DNA of 64,000 nucleotides from Flavobacterium sp. (GTDB lineage: Bacteria; Bacteroidota; Bacteroidia; Flavobacteriales; Flavobacteriaceae). A model generated the notes under the pieces. The model was given only the letters and a program-made list of their open reading frames with translations, ran no database searches and had not been told where the DNA came from. The stretch covers positions 1,429,033 through 1,493,032 of the forward strand of contig NZ_JAGIAV010000004.1 of NCBI RefSeq assembly GCF_017744675.1. Direction: 5' to 3'. Both the position numbers and the translations under genes were made by a program. Below are positions 34,163-41,955 of the stretch, in pieces; position 1 is the stretch's first letter, and each line of letters begins with the position of its first letter.

Positions 34163-34717
34163 ATGGCACGAACAGAATCAACAATGCTTCCATTAGGAAC
34201 AATTGCTCCTGATTTTTATTTAAAAGACACCAATTCTAATGACACTTTTTCTTTTGAGGATTTAAAAGGTTCTAAAGGCACTTTGGTGATGTTTATCTGT
34301 AACCATTGCCCATTTGTACATCACGTTATCAAGGAAATTGTCATGATTGCCAACGATTATCGCGTACAGGGTTTAGGAGTTGTCGCCATTTCGAGCAATG
34401 ATGTTGTGAAATATCCGCAGGATAGTCCAGAATTAATGACCGAATTTGCCATAGAGAATAAAATTGATTTTCCTTATTTGTATGATAAAAGTCAAGAAAC
34501 AGCAAAAGCCTATCAAGCAGCTTGCACTCCAGATTTCTATTTATTTGATAATCAAGACAGATTATTCTACCGCGGACAATTGGATGATTCAAGACCAGGC
34601 AACGGAATTCCTCTTAGCGGAAGCGATCTAAGAGGTGCTATAGATGCCTTAATTTACAACAGAAGTTTGAAAGAACCGCAGAAACCAAGTCTGGGCTGTG
34701 GCATAAAATGGAAGTAA
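34163..34717 (+). CDS. Thioredoxin-fold redox protein (AhpC/TSA-like)
   Basis: A 184-residue thioredoxin-fold protein. LGTIAPDFYLKDTNSNDTFSFEDLKG is the peroxiredoxin-like opening, VMFICNHCPFVHHVIKEI holds a CNHC pair (CxxC) at the active-site position, and VVAISSNDVVKYPQDSPE with the ACTPDFYLFDNQDRLFYRGQ cis-proline region completes the fold. Such proteins act as thiol oxidoreductases or peroxidases in the cytoplasm. The frame extends to an ATG at 34106, but the ATG at 34163 is preferred because the extra 19 residues overlap the preceding terminator region and are not conserved-looking. Confidence 0.82.
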   Translation: MARTESTMLPLGTIAPDFYLKDTNSNDTFSFEDLKGSKGTLVMFICNHCPFVHHVIKEIVMIANDYRVQGLGVVAISSNDVVKYPQDSPELMTEFAIENKIDFPYLYDKSQETAKAYQAACTPDFYLFDNQDRLFYRGQLDDSRPGNGIPLSGSDLRGAIDALIYNRSLKEPQKPSLGCGIKWK

Positions 34718-34744
34718 ATACGCATTAAATTCAAAAAAATTACG

Positions 34745-34914
34745 TATATTTGCCGTTCAATTTTACTCCTTATGGGAAATAGAACACCACTTACAGTCTC
34801 TATAAAGCCGTTTTGCATAGCAAAACCGCTTCCTGCTGTAATTATTTCGCATAATAAGGCCTTTATTTTTTAGGCCTCCGTCTATTTCACTTTTTTCTTC
34901 TTTTTGACGGAGGA
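34745..34914 (+). ncRNA. Candidate structured leader or small RNA, possibly with a 33-codon leader ORF
   Basis: A perfect -7 box TATATTTG (34745-34752) begins the only non-repeat part of a 371-base gap. Downstream are three hairpins: GCCGTTTTGC/GCAAAACCGC (34807-34829), AGGCCT/AGGCCT (34857-34877), and CCTCCGTC/GACGGAGG (34875-34913). The second and third share bases 34875-34877 and so exclude each other, as in attenuators. An ATG at 34772 opens a 33-codon frame ending at TAG 34871-34873, exactly at the switch between the two. GreA/Rnk-type gene starts at 35089. No known RNA class is recognised; there is no strong T-run. Confidence 0.4.
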
Positions 34915-35088
34915 TTTACATCAGCTTAACGAATCATTTATTTGACAAAATTCATTTTTGATCAGATATTTTTTTGTTTTTCCATTTAAATATTTTAGTC
35001 CAAAAGACTACAAATCATTTATTTTCTAATAATCTCAAAGGAAGAATAAACCATTTAAAAAATTTTATAACAATAAATTCAAATAGAT

Positions 35089-35484
35089 ATGAAACCAACA
35101 CCCACTTTCTCTAAATCAGATTATCAGTTTCTAAGAGAATTGATTTTAAAAAGTAAAAATTCAACAAATACTAAAGAAGCCAATCAGCTTTCGCAAGAAT
35201 TAGATCGCGCTGTAATTAGTAAGGAAAGCGAACTTGACAGCACAGTGATAAGAATTAATTCTTTTGTAACAATTGAAGATGTAAAAGCAAAGAAGCAGAT
35301 GAAAATTCAAATCGTATTACCTTCTGCTGCAGACGTAAAACAGTCCAAAATATCAATTTTAGCACCTCTAAGTGTCGCTATTATTGGTTTTAAAGAAAAT
35401 GACGAAGTAGACTGGGAATTGCCTGCTGGAGTTAAAACTTTAAAAGTAGTTGCTGTAGATAATTCGGCTGTACATCATTCCTAA
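35089..35484 (+). CDS. GreA/GreB C-terminal-domain protein (Rnk-like)
   Basis: A 131-residue cytoplasmic protein. The N-terminal 50 residues are a short helical hairpin (DYQFLRELILKSKNSTNTKEANQLSQEL), and the rest is the FKBP-like C-terminal domain of Gre factors: STVIRINSFVTIEDVKAKKQMKIQIVLP and LAPLSVAIIGFKENDEVDWELPAG. The short coiled coil without the acidic tip of GreA places it with the Rnk group, which bind RNA polymerase but do not promote transcript cleavage. It is preceded by a structured 370-base region with a promoter box. Two terminators follow. Confidence 0.8.
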   Translation: MKPTPTFSKSDYQFLRELILKSKNSTNTKEANQLSQELDRAVISKESELDSTVIRINSFVTIEDVKAKKQMKIQIVLPSAADVKQSKISILAPLSVAIIGFKENDEVDWELPAGVKTLKVVAVDNSAVHHS

Positions 35485-35490
35485 TTTTTC

Positions 35491-35520
35491 AAACACCTCA
35501 TTCTGTGACGGTGTTTTTTT
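35491..35520 (+). terminator. First terminator after the GreA/Rnk-like gene
   Basis: AAACACC (35491-35497) pairs with GGTGTTT (35510-35516) around a 12-base loop, followed by a T-run. Confidence 0.8.
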
Positions 35521-35534
35521 TATATCTATTTGAA

Positions 35535-35568
35535 AATAAAAAAACTGTTCGATTGAACAGTTTTTTTA
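35535..35568. terminator. Bidirectional terminator between convergent genes
   Basis: AAACTGTTC (35542-35550) and GAACAGTTT (35555-35563) pair around GATT, with A-runs before and T-runs after, so it can end both the GreA/Rnk-like gene and the cytochrome gene. Confidence 0.88.
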
Positions 35569-35589
35569 TGCTTTTATCTCAAACAAAAA

Positions 35590-35892
35590 TTACAATTGCG
35601 AATCAATATAATTTGTAACTGAAACCATTTGAGCTTCATCTAATTTTGCTTTTTTACCCATTTTTACCAAAATTGGCGTCCATTCTTCCTTTGTAAACTT
35701 TTTCGGCTCAAACAATTTGTGGCATTTTGCACAATTATTTTCGTATAAACTTTTACCCGCTTCTAATTCAGGTGTTAATGCTACAGCTTTTGCCGTTGCA
35801 CTAGCTGGCGCAGATGCTACAGGAGCTGCTTTCTTACTTCCGCAAGAAACCATAAATAAGGCAAGTCCTGCAAGGATTAATATATTTTTCAT
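35590..35892 (-). CDS. Small cytochrome c lipoprotein
   Basis: A 100-residue class I cytochrome c. The signal sequence ends in the lipobox MVSC (Cys 17), so it is membrane-anchored on the periplasmic side. An Ala/Lys-rich linker (AAPVASAPASATAKAVAL) precedes the heme domain with the single CAKCH heme-binding motif in YENNCAKCHKLF. The distal methionine is probably in VKMGKKAKLD (Met 78) or QMVSVTNYI. It would carry electrons in respiratory chains. The gene converges on the GreA/Rnk-like gene through a shared terminator. Confidence 0.9.
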   Translation of the reverse strand: MKNILILAGLALFMVSCGSKKAAPVASAPASATAKAVALTPELEAGKSLYENNCAKCHKLFEPKKFTKEEWTPILVKMGKKAKLDEAQMVSVTNYIDSQL

Positions 35893-35914
35893 TGGCTTTA
35901 TTTTTTAGTAAATA

Positions 35915-35948
35915 TAAAAAAATCCCATATGCCTTGGCATACGGGATT
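35915..35948 (-). terminator. Terminator after the immunophilin gene
   Basis: AATCCCATATGCC (35921-35933) and GGCATACGGGATT (35936-35948) pair with one mismatch; on the minus strand the hairpin runs into a T-run. Confidence 0.85.
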
Positions 35949-35982
35949 CTATTTATAACAATACTAAATTGTTTCTAAAGTC

Positions 35983-36915
35983 TTATTTTACGTCCATTAA
36001 TTCAACGTCAAAAATCAAAGTTGCATTTGGCGGGATAACTCCTCCTGCACCAGATGGTCCGTAAGCTAAATCTGAAGGAATTACAAAACGAGCTTTGTCT
36101 CCAACTTGCAATAAAGCAATACCTTCGTCCCATCCTTCGATAACTTGTCCAATTCCTAATTTGAATTCGATTGGTTTTTTGCGAGGGTAAGAAGAATCAA
36201 AAACTTTTCCGTTTTCTAAAGATCCTTCGTAGTGAACAGAAACCGTTTTACCAGCCTCAGCTTTTTTACCGTCTCCTTTTTGAATCATTTTATAACGTAA
36301 ACCAGTTTCTGTTTTATCAAAACCAGCAGCTAATTGTTCCATCTTTGCTTCAGATTCTGCTTTTAAAGCTGCTTCTCTTTTTAGACGAGCACCTTTTAAA
36401 CCAATGAAAGCTTCGATAGCGTTCCATTTTTGAGCTTCTTCACCAACTCTGATGATCTCAACAGACTCTAAATTATCACCTTGAGCAACAGCATCTACAA
36501 CATCTTGCCCTTCAACAACATGACCGAAAACAGTATGTTTGTTATCTAACCAAGGAGTTGGAACGTGCGTGATAAAAAATTGAGAACCATTGCTTCCTGG
36601 CCCTGAGTTTGCCATAGACAAAACTCCTGGACGATCGTGTTTTAAACTTGGGTGAAACTCATCATCAAATTTGTAACCTGGATCTCCAGTTCCTGTTCCT
36701 TTAGGGCAACCACCTTGAATCATGAAATCTGCAATTACTCTATGGAAAGTTAATCCGTCATAGAATTTTTGTCCTTGAGGTTTTACTTTATTTTCCATAT
36801 TTCCTTCTGCAAGAGCAACAAAGTTACCTACAGTTCCTGGTGTCAAATCGTGTGTCAATTTTACTAAAATTGAACCTTTGCTAGTATTGAATTTAGCGTA
36901 TATTCCGTTTTCCAT
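35983..36915 (-). CDS. Dual-family immunophilin: cyclophilin-FKBP fusion peptidyl-prolyl isomerase
   Basis: A 310-residue cytoplasmic prolyl isomerase made of two unrelated isomerase domains. Residues 1-165 are a cyclophilin: FHRVIADFMIQGG (catalytic Arg), MANSGPGSNGSQFFIT, PWLDNKHTVFGHVVEG. Residues about 215-310 are an FKBP: KTVSVHYEGSLENGKVFDSS, GQVIEGWDEGIALLQVGDKA, IPSDLAYGPSGAGGVIPPNATL. A charged helical linker (KREAALKAESEAKMEQLAAG) joins them. Cyclophilin-first fusions of this type are known from Bacteroidetes and some protozoa. There is no signal peptide. A minus-strand TAAATTTG box at 36938-36945 lies upstream. Confidence 0.93.
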   Translation of the reverse strand: MENGIYAKFNTSKGSILVKLTHDLTPGTVGNFVALAEGNMENKVKPQGQKFYDGLTFHRVIADFMIQGGCPKGTGTGDPGYKFDDEFHPSLKHDRPGVLSMANSGPGSNGSQFFITHVPTPWLDNKHTVFGHVVEGQDVVDAVAQGDNLESVEIIRVGEEAQKWNAIEAFIGLKGARLKREAALKAESEAKMEQLAAGFDKTETGLRYKMIQKGDGKKAEAGKTVSVHYEGSLENGKVFDSSYPRKKPIEFKLGIGQVIEGWDEGIALLQVGDKARFVIPSDLAYGPSGAGGVIPPNATLIFDVELMDVK

Positions 36916-36937
36916 GTTGTTATTTTTAATTTGAACG

Positions 36938-36945
36938 CAAATTTA
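36938..36945 (-). promoter_or_regulatory. Promoter -7 box of the immunophilin gene
   Basis: Minus strand TAAATTTG matches TAnnTTTG, 22 bases before the start codon. Confidence 0.6.
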
Positions 36946-36957
36946 CAAATTAATTTT

Positions 36958-38142
36958 TTAATCAATTTGTGCTTTTGCCTTTTTAGATTTTGATTTATAA
37001 GTAAGTCCGTAAATCGTTAATGATATTAAAGATAAAACCATACAACCGATAGTTACAGCTGGCCATCCTCCCATTTTCCAAAGTAATAAACCGTAAGCAG
37101 ATCCTGCAGCTGTTCCTAAGAAAGTAAGCGACATAAATACCGTATTCAACCTGTTTCTAGCTTCTGGCAATAAAGAATATACTCTCGTTTGGTTTGAAAT
37201 ATGAACTCCTTGAATTCCGATATCAATAAATACAATTCCGATAGCAATTCCTATTACGCTTTCTATAGCAAAATAGAACGTGATGAAACTGATTAAAACC
37301 AATAAACAGCCATAACCCACTGCAATTCTTGAATTTCCTTTATCTCCCAGTCTTCCAACTAAAGGTGCTGCCAAAGCTCCAGAAGCTCCAACAATTCCGA
37401 ACAATCCAATTGTGGCGCTATTAAAATGGAATGGCTCTCCAGAAAGCAATAAAACCATTGTGGTCCAGAACGCTCCAAATTGAGCAAAACTGAAAACATT
37501 GATTGCAGTTGCTTCACGCAAAACAGGTTGTGTTTTTATAAGCGTGAATAAAGATTTAATTAATTGACCATAAGTCCCTTGAAATTGCGGTTTGTTCTGC
37601 GGAAACTTGCTTTGAATGACAAAAAAGATCAAAAGACAAATTCCGGCTGCGATATAAAACATCGATCTCCAACCCAAAACTTGGCCAATGAATCCGCTTA
37701 ATGTTCGCGAAAGCAAAATTCCGACTAAAAGTCCGCTCATAATAGTTCCAACAACTTTTCCTCTTTCTTCGGGCGCACTCAAAGAAGCGGCAAGAGGAAG
37801 AATAAGCTGCGGCACAATAGATGTGATTCCGATAAGCAGAGAAGCAATTTGCAGAACAAGAAAACTTTTGGCCGTTGCTGCAATTAATAAAGCAATTACA
37901 GTAGCAAAAGTGGTCATTAAGATTTGCCTTTTTCGTTCTATTTTATCGCCAAGCGGCACCATAAAAAACAGTCCGATTGCATAACCTGCTTGCGTTAGAT
38001 AGGTTATTGTTCCGGCGCTGGCTTCAGGAATTTTAAATTCGTTGGCAATTAAAACAATCAAAGGCTGGCAGTAATAAAGATTTGCAACTATAAGACCAGT
38101 GCAAACTGCCATAAACAGTACATTAGTTTTTGATAAATTCAT
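36958..38142 (-). CDS. MFS transporter (DHA1-type exporter)
   Basis: A 394-residue twelve-span inner-membrane transporter. Hydrophobic segments follow each other throughout, with the MFS loop motif FMVPLGDKIERKRQILM between helices 2 and 3 and LVGRLGDKGNSRIAVGYG in the second half. YLTQAGYAIGLF and LLVGILLSRTLSGFIG (motif C-like) suggest a drug or metabolite exporter driven by protons. The substrate is unknown. The -7 box TATTTTTG lies only four bases before the ATG, so the message is expected to be leaderless. A TATAAG-type inverted repeat separates it from the cupin gene upstream. Confidence 0.9.
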   Translation of the reverse strand: MNLSKTNVLFMAVCTGLIVANLYYCQPLIVLIANEFKIPEASAGTITYLTQAGYAIGLFFMVPLGDKIERKRQILMTTFATVIALLIAATAKSFLVLQIASLLIGITSIVPQLILPLAASLSAPEERGKVVGTIMSGLLVGILLSRTLSGFIGQVLGWRSMFYIAAGICLLIFFVIQSKFPQNKPQFQGTYGQLIKSLFTLIKTQPVLREATAINVFSFAQFGAFWTTMVLLLSGEPFHFNSATIGLFGIVGASGALAAPLVGRLGDKGNSRIAVGYGCLLVLISFITFYFAIESVIGIAIGIVFIDIGIQGVHISNQTRVYSLLPEARNRLNTVFMSLTFLGTAAGSAYGLLLWKMGGWPAVTIGCMVLSLISLTIYGLTYKSKSKKAKAQID

Positions 38143-38146
38143 GCTG

Positions 38147-38154
38147 CAAAAATA
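38147..38154 (-). promoter_or_regulatory. Promoter -7 box of the MFS gene, next to the start codon
   Basis: Minus strand TATTTTTG, with only four bases before the ATG at 38142, implies a leaderless transcript. Confidence 0.6.
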
Positions 38155-38210
38155 CCATTCTAATCTTTAGCAGAACTTTAAAAAAAGTATAAATTTTAAG
38201 CTTTTTTTTA

Positions 38211-38280
38211 AAACCATATAAGTCATATAAGTTCATTTAAACTAAACGCTTAAATTTTCTTATATGCCTTATATGGTTTA
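38211..38280. repeat. 30-bp dispersed repeat, copy 2, with inverted partner
   Basis: Bases 38211-38240 are identical to 14519-14548. Here AAACCATATAAGTCATATAAG (first 21 bases of the copy) also has an inverted match, CTTATATGCCTTATATGGTT at 38259-38278, giving a hairpin with 27 loop bases that could end the cupin transcript on the minus strand. Confidence 0.8.
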
Positions 38281-38291
38281 TTTTTCAACTT

Positions 38292-38642
38292 TTAATAGTT
38301 CAAAAAATCTTCTCTTGCAGGGCTGAAAACATCTGTTAGCATTCCTTCTTCAAGACAAACAACTCCGTGCACAGCGTGTGGCGGAATATAAAAACTATCG
38401 CCTTCTTTTAAAGTTTGAGTAACTCCGCTTATCGTTACATCAAATTTTCCGCTTGAGATGTACGTAACTTGTGAATGATAATGATCGTGTAGAGTACCAA
38501 TTCCGCCTTTTTCAAAATGTACATTTACCAGCATCACTCTTTCGTCAAAAGCCAGAATCTTGCGTTTGATTCCTTCGCCCACTACTTCCCACTCGATTTC
38601 GTCGCCTTTTATAAATTCTTTGCTTGTTCCTAAATTCTGCAT
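38292..38642 (-). CDS. Small cupin-domain protein
   Basis: A 116-residue single-domain cupin. Motif 1 is GGIGTLHDHYHSQVTYISSGKFDV, with two His and a Gln (the usual Glu is replaced), and motif 2 is GDSFYIPPHAVHGVVCLEEG with the metal-binding His. The barrel probably binds a divalent metal. Such short cupins are often sugar or dehydration enzymes or sensors; no specific role can be given. No signal peptide is visible. Confidence 0.85.
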   Translation of the reverse strand: MQNLGTSKEFIKGDEIEWEVVGEGIKRKILAFDERVMLVNVHFEKGGIGTLHDHYHSQVTYISSGKFDVTISGVTQTLKEGDSFYIPPHAVHGVVCLEEGMLTDVFSPAREDFLNY

Positions 38643-38735
38643 ATTCGTTTATTTAATTATAATTTCAAAATTCCTTCGAATTATCTCTAATGCTTTTAGA
38701 AAACCCAAGTGTTTTTTCTTTTTGACAAGTTTAGT

Positions 38736-39434
38736 TTAATTCTCTGAAACGGCAAATTTCACCGCCGCTTCAGAATGAATTCTTGTTGTATCAAAAGCAG
38801 GTACAGAAATATCTTCTTGACTTAGTAGCAACGGAATTTCTGTACATCCCAAAATAATTCCTTCGGCTCCATTCTCAATTAATTCATCAATTATAGAAAG
38901 ATAAGCTTTCTTAGTTTGTTCAGAAATTATGCCCCTTCCTAATTCTTCTTTTAAAGTCTTTTGAATAAAATCCCTATCTTCCTGAAGAAAAGGTACAATG
39001 GCTTCTATATTATTTTCAGCCAATTTATCAAAATAGAAATCCATTTCCATTGTAAATTTTGTCCCCAATAAACCAACTTTTTTCAATCCGAGCTTATTTA
39101 TTTCGTTAGCAGTAGCTGTAACAACATGAATTATTGGCAATGCAATTTCTTTCTCAAGTCTGTCCGAAACTGCATGTGCTGTGTTTGCACATAATACAAT
39201 CGCTTCTGCGCCACTTTTCTCTAAACTTTTACAGGCTTTTAAAAGCAATTTAAAACTAGCATCCCAATCTCCATTTGTATTATTTCTCTGAAAATCATCA
39301 AAATTCAAAGAATATATAATACATTCAGCAAAGACAAGTCCTCCCAATTTTTCATTTATTCCTTCATTAATAAAACGATAATAATCTATTGTCGAAACCC
39401 AGCTGATCCCTCCTACAAGCCCTAATTTTTTCAT
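38736..39434 (-). CDS. Aspartate/glutamate racemase family protein
   Basis: A 232-residue cofactor-independent racemase of the aspartate/glutamate family. The two catalytic cysteines are both present: Cys82 in IVLCANTAHAVSDRL and Cys197 in ILGCTEIPLLLS. KKLGLVGGISWVSTIDYYR is the typical N-terminus of the YgeA/aspartate racemase subgroup, and VGLLGTKFTMEMDFYFDKL follows in the second domain. It probably interconverts D and L forms of an acidic or related amino acid. The exact substrate is not determined by what I can see. Confidence 0.9.
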   Translation of the reverse strand: MKKLGLVGGISWVSTIDYYRFINEGINEKLGGLVFAECIIYSLNFDDFQRNNTNGDWDASFKLLLKACKSLEKSGAEAIVLCANTAHAVSDRLEKEIALPIIHVVTATANEINKLGLKKVGLLGTKFTMEMDFYFDKLAENNIEAIVPFLQEDRDFIQKTLKEELGRGIISEQTKKAYLSIIDELIENGAEGIILGCTEIPLLLSQEDISVPAFDTTRIHSEAAVKFAVSEN

Positions 39435-39586
39435 GTCTTTATTTTCTCTATGAGATATTCTTTAGATATTTATTTCACTTTCAACTTCTAATTGTAACTT
39501 ACAAGATGGATTCAAAAGGATTGAAAGTAAAATTATTTTTTGTCTTCTATATAAGTTCTTTACTGGTATTCCCTTTCTTTTTATTT

Positions 39587-40489
39587 TTATATTTTTTCAA
39601 GATCTTTTTTCATTAAAGCTGATTCTTCATTCAGATTATTCTCTTTAAAAAATTTTTCAAGCTCTTTTAATCTTTTTACATCATCGTATTTAAAACCCGA
39701 ATTTAATTTTCTCTGGCAAAGTGAACACAATCTAATCGAATGTCGATCTGTTTCTACCATGCTATTTGTGCCGTTCATAACACAATTGGCTTCAATGCAA
39801 TGATGCAGACCAAACATATGCCCTATTTCGTGCGAACAAATTTTCAATAATCGACCTAAACTCAAATTAAAGTCTGCTTCTTTTTGCATTCTATACATCG
39901 AGCTTACCGCAATTTTATCCCTGTAGGAGGCTAGTCCAAAAACATAATTCCATTCTGGCTTTGGATACAAATCTTTTTCTGTTATTGCCATTAAAGCAAC
40001 TCCCTTATCTGGTTTCTCTTCTTTTAGAACATCAGTTAAAATATAACCTGCTAAAAATTGTTCCTGCTCGACATCACCAATTCTTCGAGCATTGTTCGGA
40101 ATAATATCATTTGAAAGCTTCTTTAAAACTTTAGTTTGCAACTGAAAAAATATTTCCAAATATTGACGAACTAATTCAATTTGTTTCTTCTGTACCGAAT
40201 TAAACTCTCCGATAGGCTGCAGATAAATGATGTTTTCTTCTTTCGTTGGAATAATATGTTTTGTTCTGATAAACTGTTCAAAAGTTTGCCCTTTTTCATT
40301 ACGAGAATAAAGCCAATCACCAAAAATAGGTTTGCCAAGTTTAACATCATTACTTTTTATAGCTACAAAATAGGGATCTAGTTTTAAATTAAGTTCTTGC
40401 TTTGGCTCTGTATTTGGCTTTGCTTTTTCTTTCTTACTCGACTCGCAAGAACAAAAAACCACCAATAGTAACAAAAAAAGTTTCTTCAT
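39587..40489 (-). CDS. Archaemetzincin-type metalloprotease, predicted lipoprotein
   Basis: A 300-residue protein with an N-terminal hydrophobic stretch ending FCSC (lipidated Cys about 15). The catalytic motif is SHEIGHMFGLHHC (His220, Glu221, His224, His230, Cys231), followed by C236 in EANCVMNG and the CSLC pair Cys255/Cys258. The HExxHxxGxxHC-x4-C-x18-CxxC pattern is the signature of archaemetzincins, which bind a second zinc through four cysteines; the methionine of VMNG is the Met-turn. The physiological substrate of the family is unknown. The lipid anchor would place it on the periplasmic face. Confidence 0.9.
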   Translation of the reverse strand: MKKLFLLLLVVFCSCESSKKEKAKPNTEPKQELNLKLDPYFVAIKSNDVKLGKPIFGDWLYSRNEKGQTFEQFIRTKHIIPTKEENIIYLQPIGEFNSVQKKQIELVRQYLEIFFQLQTKVLKKLSNDIIPNNARRIGDVEQEQFLAGYILTDVLKEEKPDKGVALMAITEKDLYPKPEWNYVFGLASYRDKIAVSSMYRMQKEADFNLSLGRLLKICSHEIGHMFGLHHCIEANCVMNGTNSMVETDRHSIRLCSLCQRKLNSGFKYDDVKRLKELEKFFKENNLNEESALMKKDLEKI

Positions 40490-40501
40490 AAACCTGGCTT
40501 A

Positions 40502-41374
40502 CTAGAGTAAATTTTTCGAAATAAAATCACAACTTGATTTAATAGATTCAAAAGAATTGGAAGCAAAGTTATTTTCCTGCTCCACAAAAAAATGAATCAT
40601 TCCAGATTTTTTTGCTGCTGCAAATAATGGCTTGAAATCTATTGTTCCAGAACCTACTTCTGTATTCAAATCATTGTTTTTTTTATCCTTGTCTTTTACG
40701 TGCCACATTTTAAAACGGCCTGGATTTTCTTTGAATAATTGCAAAGGATCATTTCCTGAATGAACAACCCAATACAAATCCAATTCAAAAAAGACCAAAT
40801 CTTTGTCGGTTTCATTTAATAAAATGTCAAAACCTGTAGTACCATTATATTTTTTAAATTCAAAATCATGATTATGATACGCCAGTTTCAAGCCTTCTTT
40901 TTTACACATTTTTGCTGCTTCATTTACACGAGCTGCAATCTTTTTATAATCTTCTATATTTCGTCTAAAAGGTTCATCAATCCAAGGAACCGTTAGAAAT
41001 TCGTTTTTTAGAATTTTCGCTGCTTCAATTGACGAGATTAGTTCTTCTGTGTTTCCATCATAGAGAAAACTTCCTAAATTATAATGTCCGCTAACTGCTT
41101 TTAAACCATTTTCATCCAAAATCTTTTTCAGTTCTTTCGGGGTTAGCCCCCAAAACTGATCTTTGGTCGAAAAACCATATGTTTCGACAGTGTTATAACC
41201 TGCTTTAGCTACTTTTTCTAAAGTTCCTTTTACGTCTTTTGGAAGTTCATTACGAAGCGTATATAGCTGTAAACCTATTTCTTTTTTATTCATAGAAAAT
41301 GCAAATGATGGTGAAGCCAAAACTGCTGTAGTGGCAAGACCTGTGGTTACGATAAAATTTCTTCTGCTAATCAT
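40502..41374 (-). CDS. Tat-exported sugar phosphate isomerase/epimerase-like protein
   Basis: A 290-residue TIM-barrel protein of the xylose-isomerase-like (AP endonuclease 2) superfamily. The N-terminus ISRRNFIVTTGLATTAVLAS with SRRNF is a twin-arginine signal, so the protein is exported folded. The barrel begins IGLQLYTLRNELPKDVKGTLEKV; metal ligands are suggested by VETYGF, LKLAYHNHDFEF, FFELDLYWVVHSG and WHVKDKDKK and the FFVEQEN glutamate. Many such proteins act on sugars outside the cytoplasm. Substrate is unknown. Confidence 0.88.
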   Translation of the reverse strand: MISRRNFIVTTGLATTAVLASPSFAFSMNKKEIGLQLYTLRNELPKDVKGTLEKVAKAGYNTVETYGFSTKDQFWGLTPKELKKILDENGLKAVSGHYNLGSFLYDGNTEELISSIEAAKILKNEFLTVPWIDEPFRRNIEDYKKIAARVNEAAKMCKKEGLKLAYHNHDFEFKKYNGTTGFDILLNETDKDLVFFELDLYWVVHSGNDPLQLFKENPGRFKMWHVKDKDKKNNDLNTEVGSGTIDFKPLFAAAKKSGMIHFFVEQENNFASNSFESIKSSCDFISKNLL

Positions 41375-41405
41375 TTTATGATATAAATTTCAAATAGTAA
41401 ATATA

Positions 41406-41942
41406 TTATAAAAATTGATTCTTAAAGTTTTCTGCAAAATTTTGAAGTTCTACTGCAGTTTGCTCTGATGTAATTTCTCCTTCAGCATTCACCTTCCCTC
41501 TAATTCCTTGAATTAAAAGCTGTGTTGCATCATTAAACTTTGCTTCTAACGTTCTCATGACTAACAAAAGCTGCTCGTGTCCCATTTCGCCAGAAGCAGA
41601 AGCTGTGATCAAGCCCGTGTTTTTATTTGAAAAAATAGTTGTTGAAACGCACCACTCTAAAGCATTTTTTAAACTTCCCGGAAGACTGAAAACATATTCG
41701 GGCGTACAAATAATAACACCATCGGCATTTGTTATTTTATTTCTAAACATAGTGATTTCTTGCGGAGGATTTTCTGTGTCTAAATCTGGGTTGAAATGAG
41801 GAAGAGATTGTAAATCTTCAAATATTTCTACTTCAAATTCGGGTTTTAAGTAATTTGAAACATATTTCAGGATTTTGAAATTACTAGAATTACTTCTCGT
41901 ACTTCCAGATATGGCTAGGATTTTTATTTTTTTTGAAGGCAT
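41406..41942 (-). CDS. NADPH-dependent FMN reductase / flavodoxin-like oxidoreductase
   Basis: A 178-residue flavodoxin-fold enzyme. ILAISGSTRSNSSNFKIL binds the FMN phosphate, and ADGVIICTPEYVFSLPGSLKNALEW is the family signature with the isoalloxazine-contacting PEY. The C-terminal VELQNFAENF helix is typical. These enzymes reduce FMN, quinones or azo and nitro compounds using NAD(P)H. The ATG at 41942 is chosen over the TTG at 41948 (two extra residues). The gene starts 14 bases after the transposase gene ends, on the same strand. Confidence 0.88.
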   Translation of the reverse strand: MPSKKIKILAISGSTRSNSSNFKILKYVSNYLKPEFEVEIFEDLQSLPHFNPDLDTENPPQEITMFRNKITNADGVIICTPEYVFSLPGSLKNALEWCVSTTIFSNKNTGLITASASGEMGHEQLLLVMRTLEAKFNDATQLLIQGIRGKVNAEGEITSEQTAVELQNFAENFKNQFL

Positions 41943-41955
41943 ATTCAAATAAGGA

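Noticed and set aside
35089..35484. Full GreA transcript-cleavage factor
   Set aside because: The N-terminal coiled coil is too short and lacks the acidic tip; Rnk-like is the better description.
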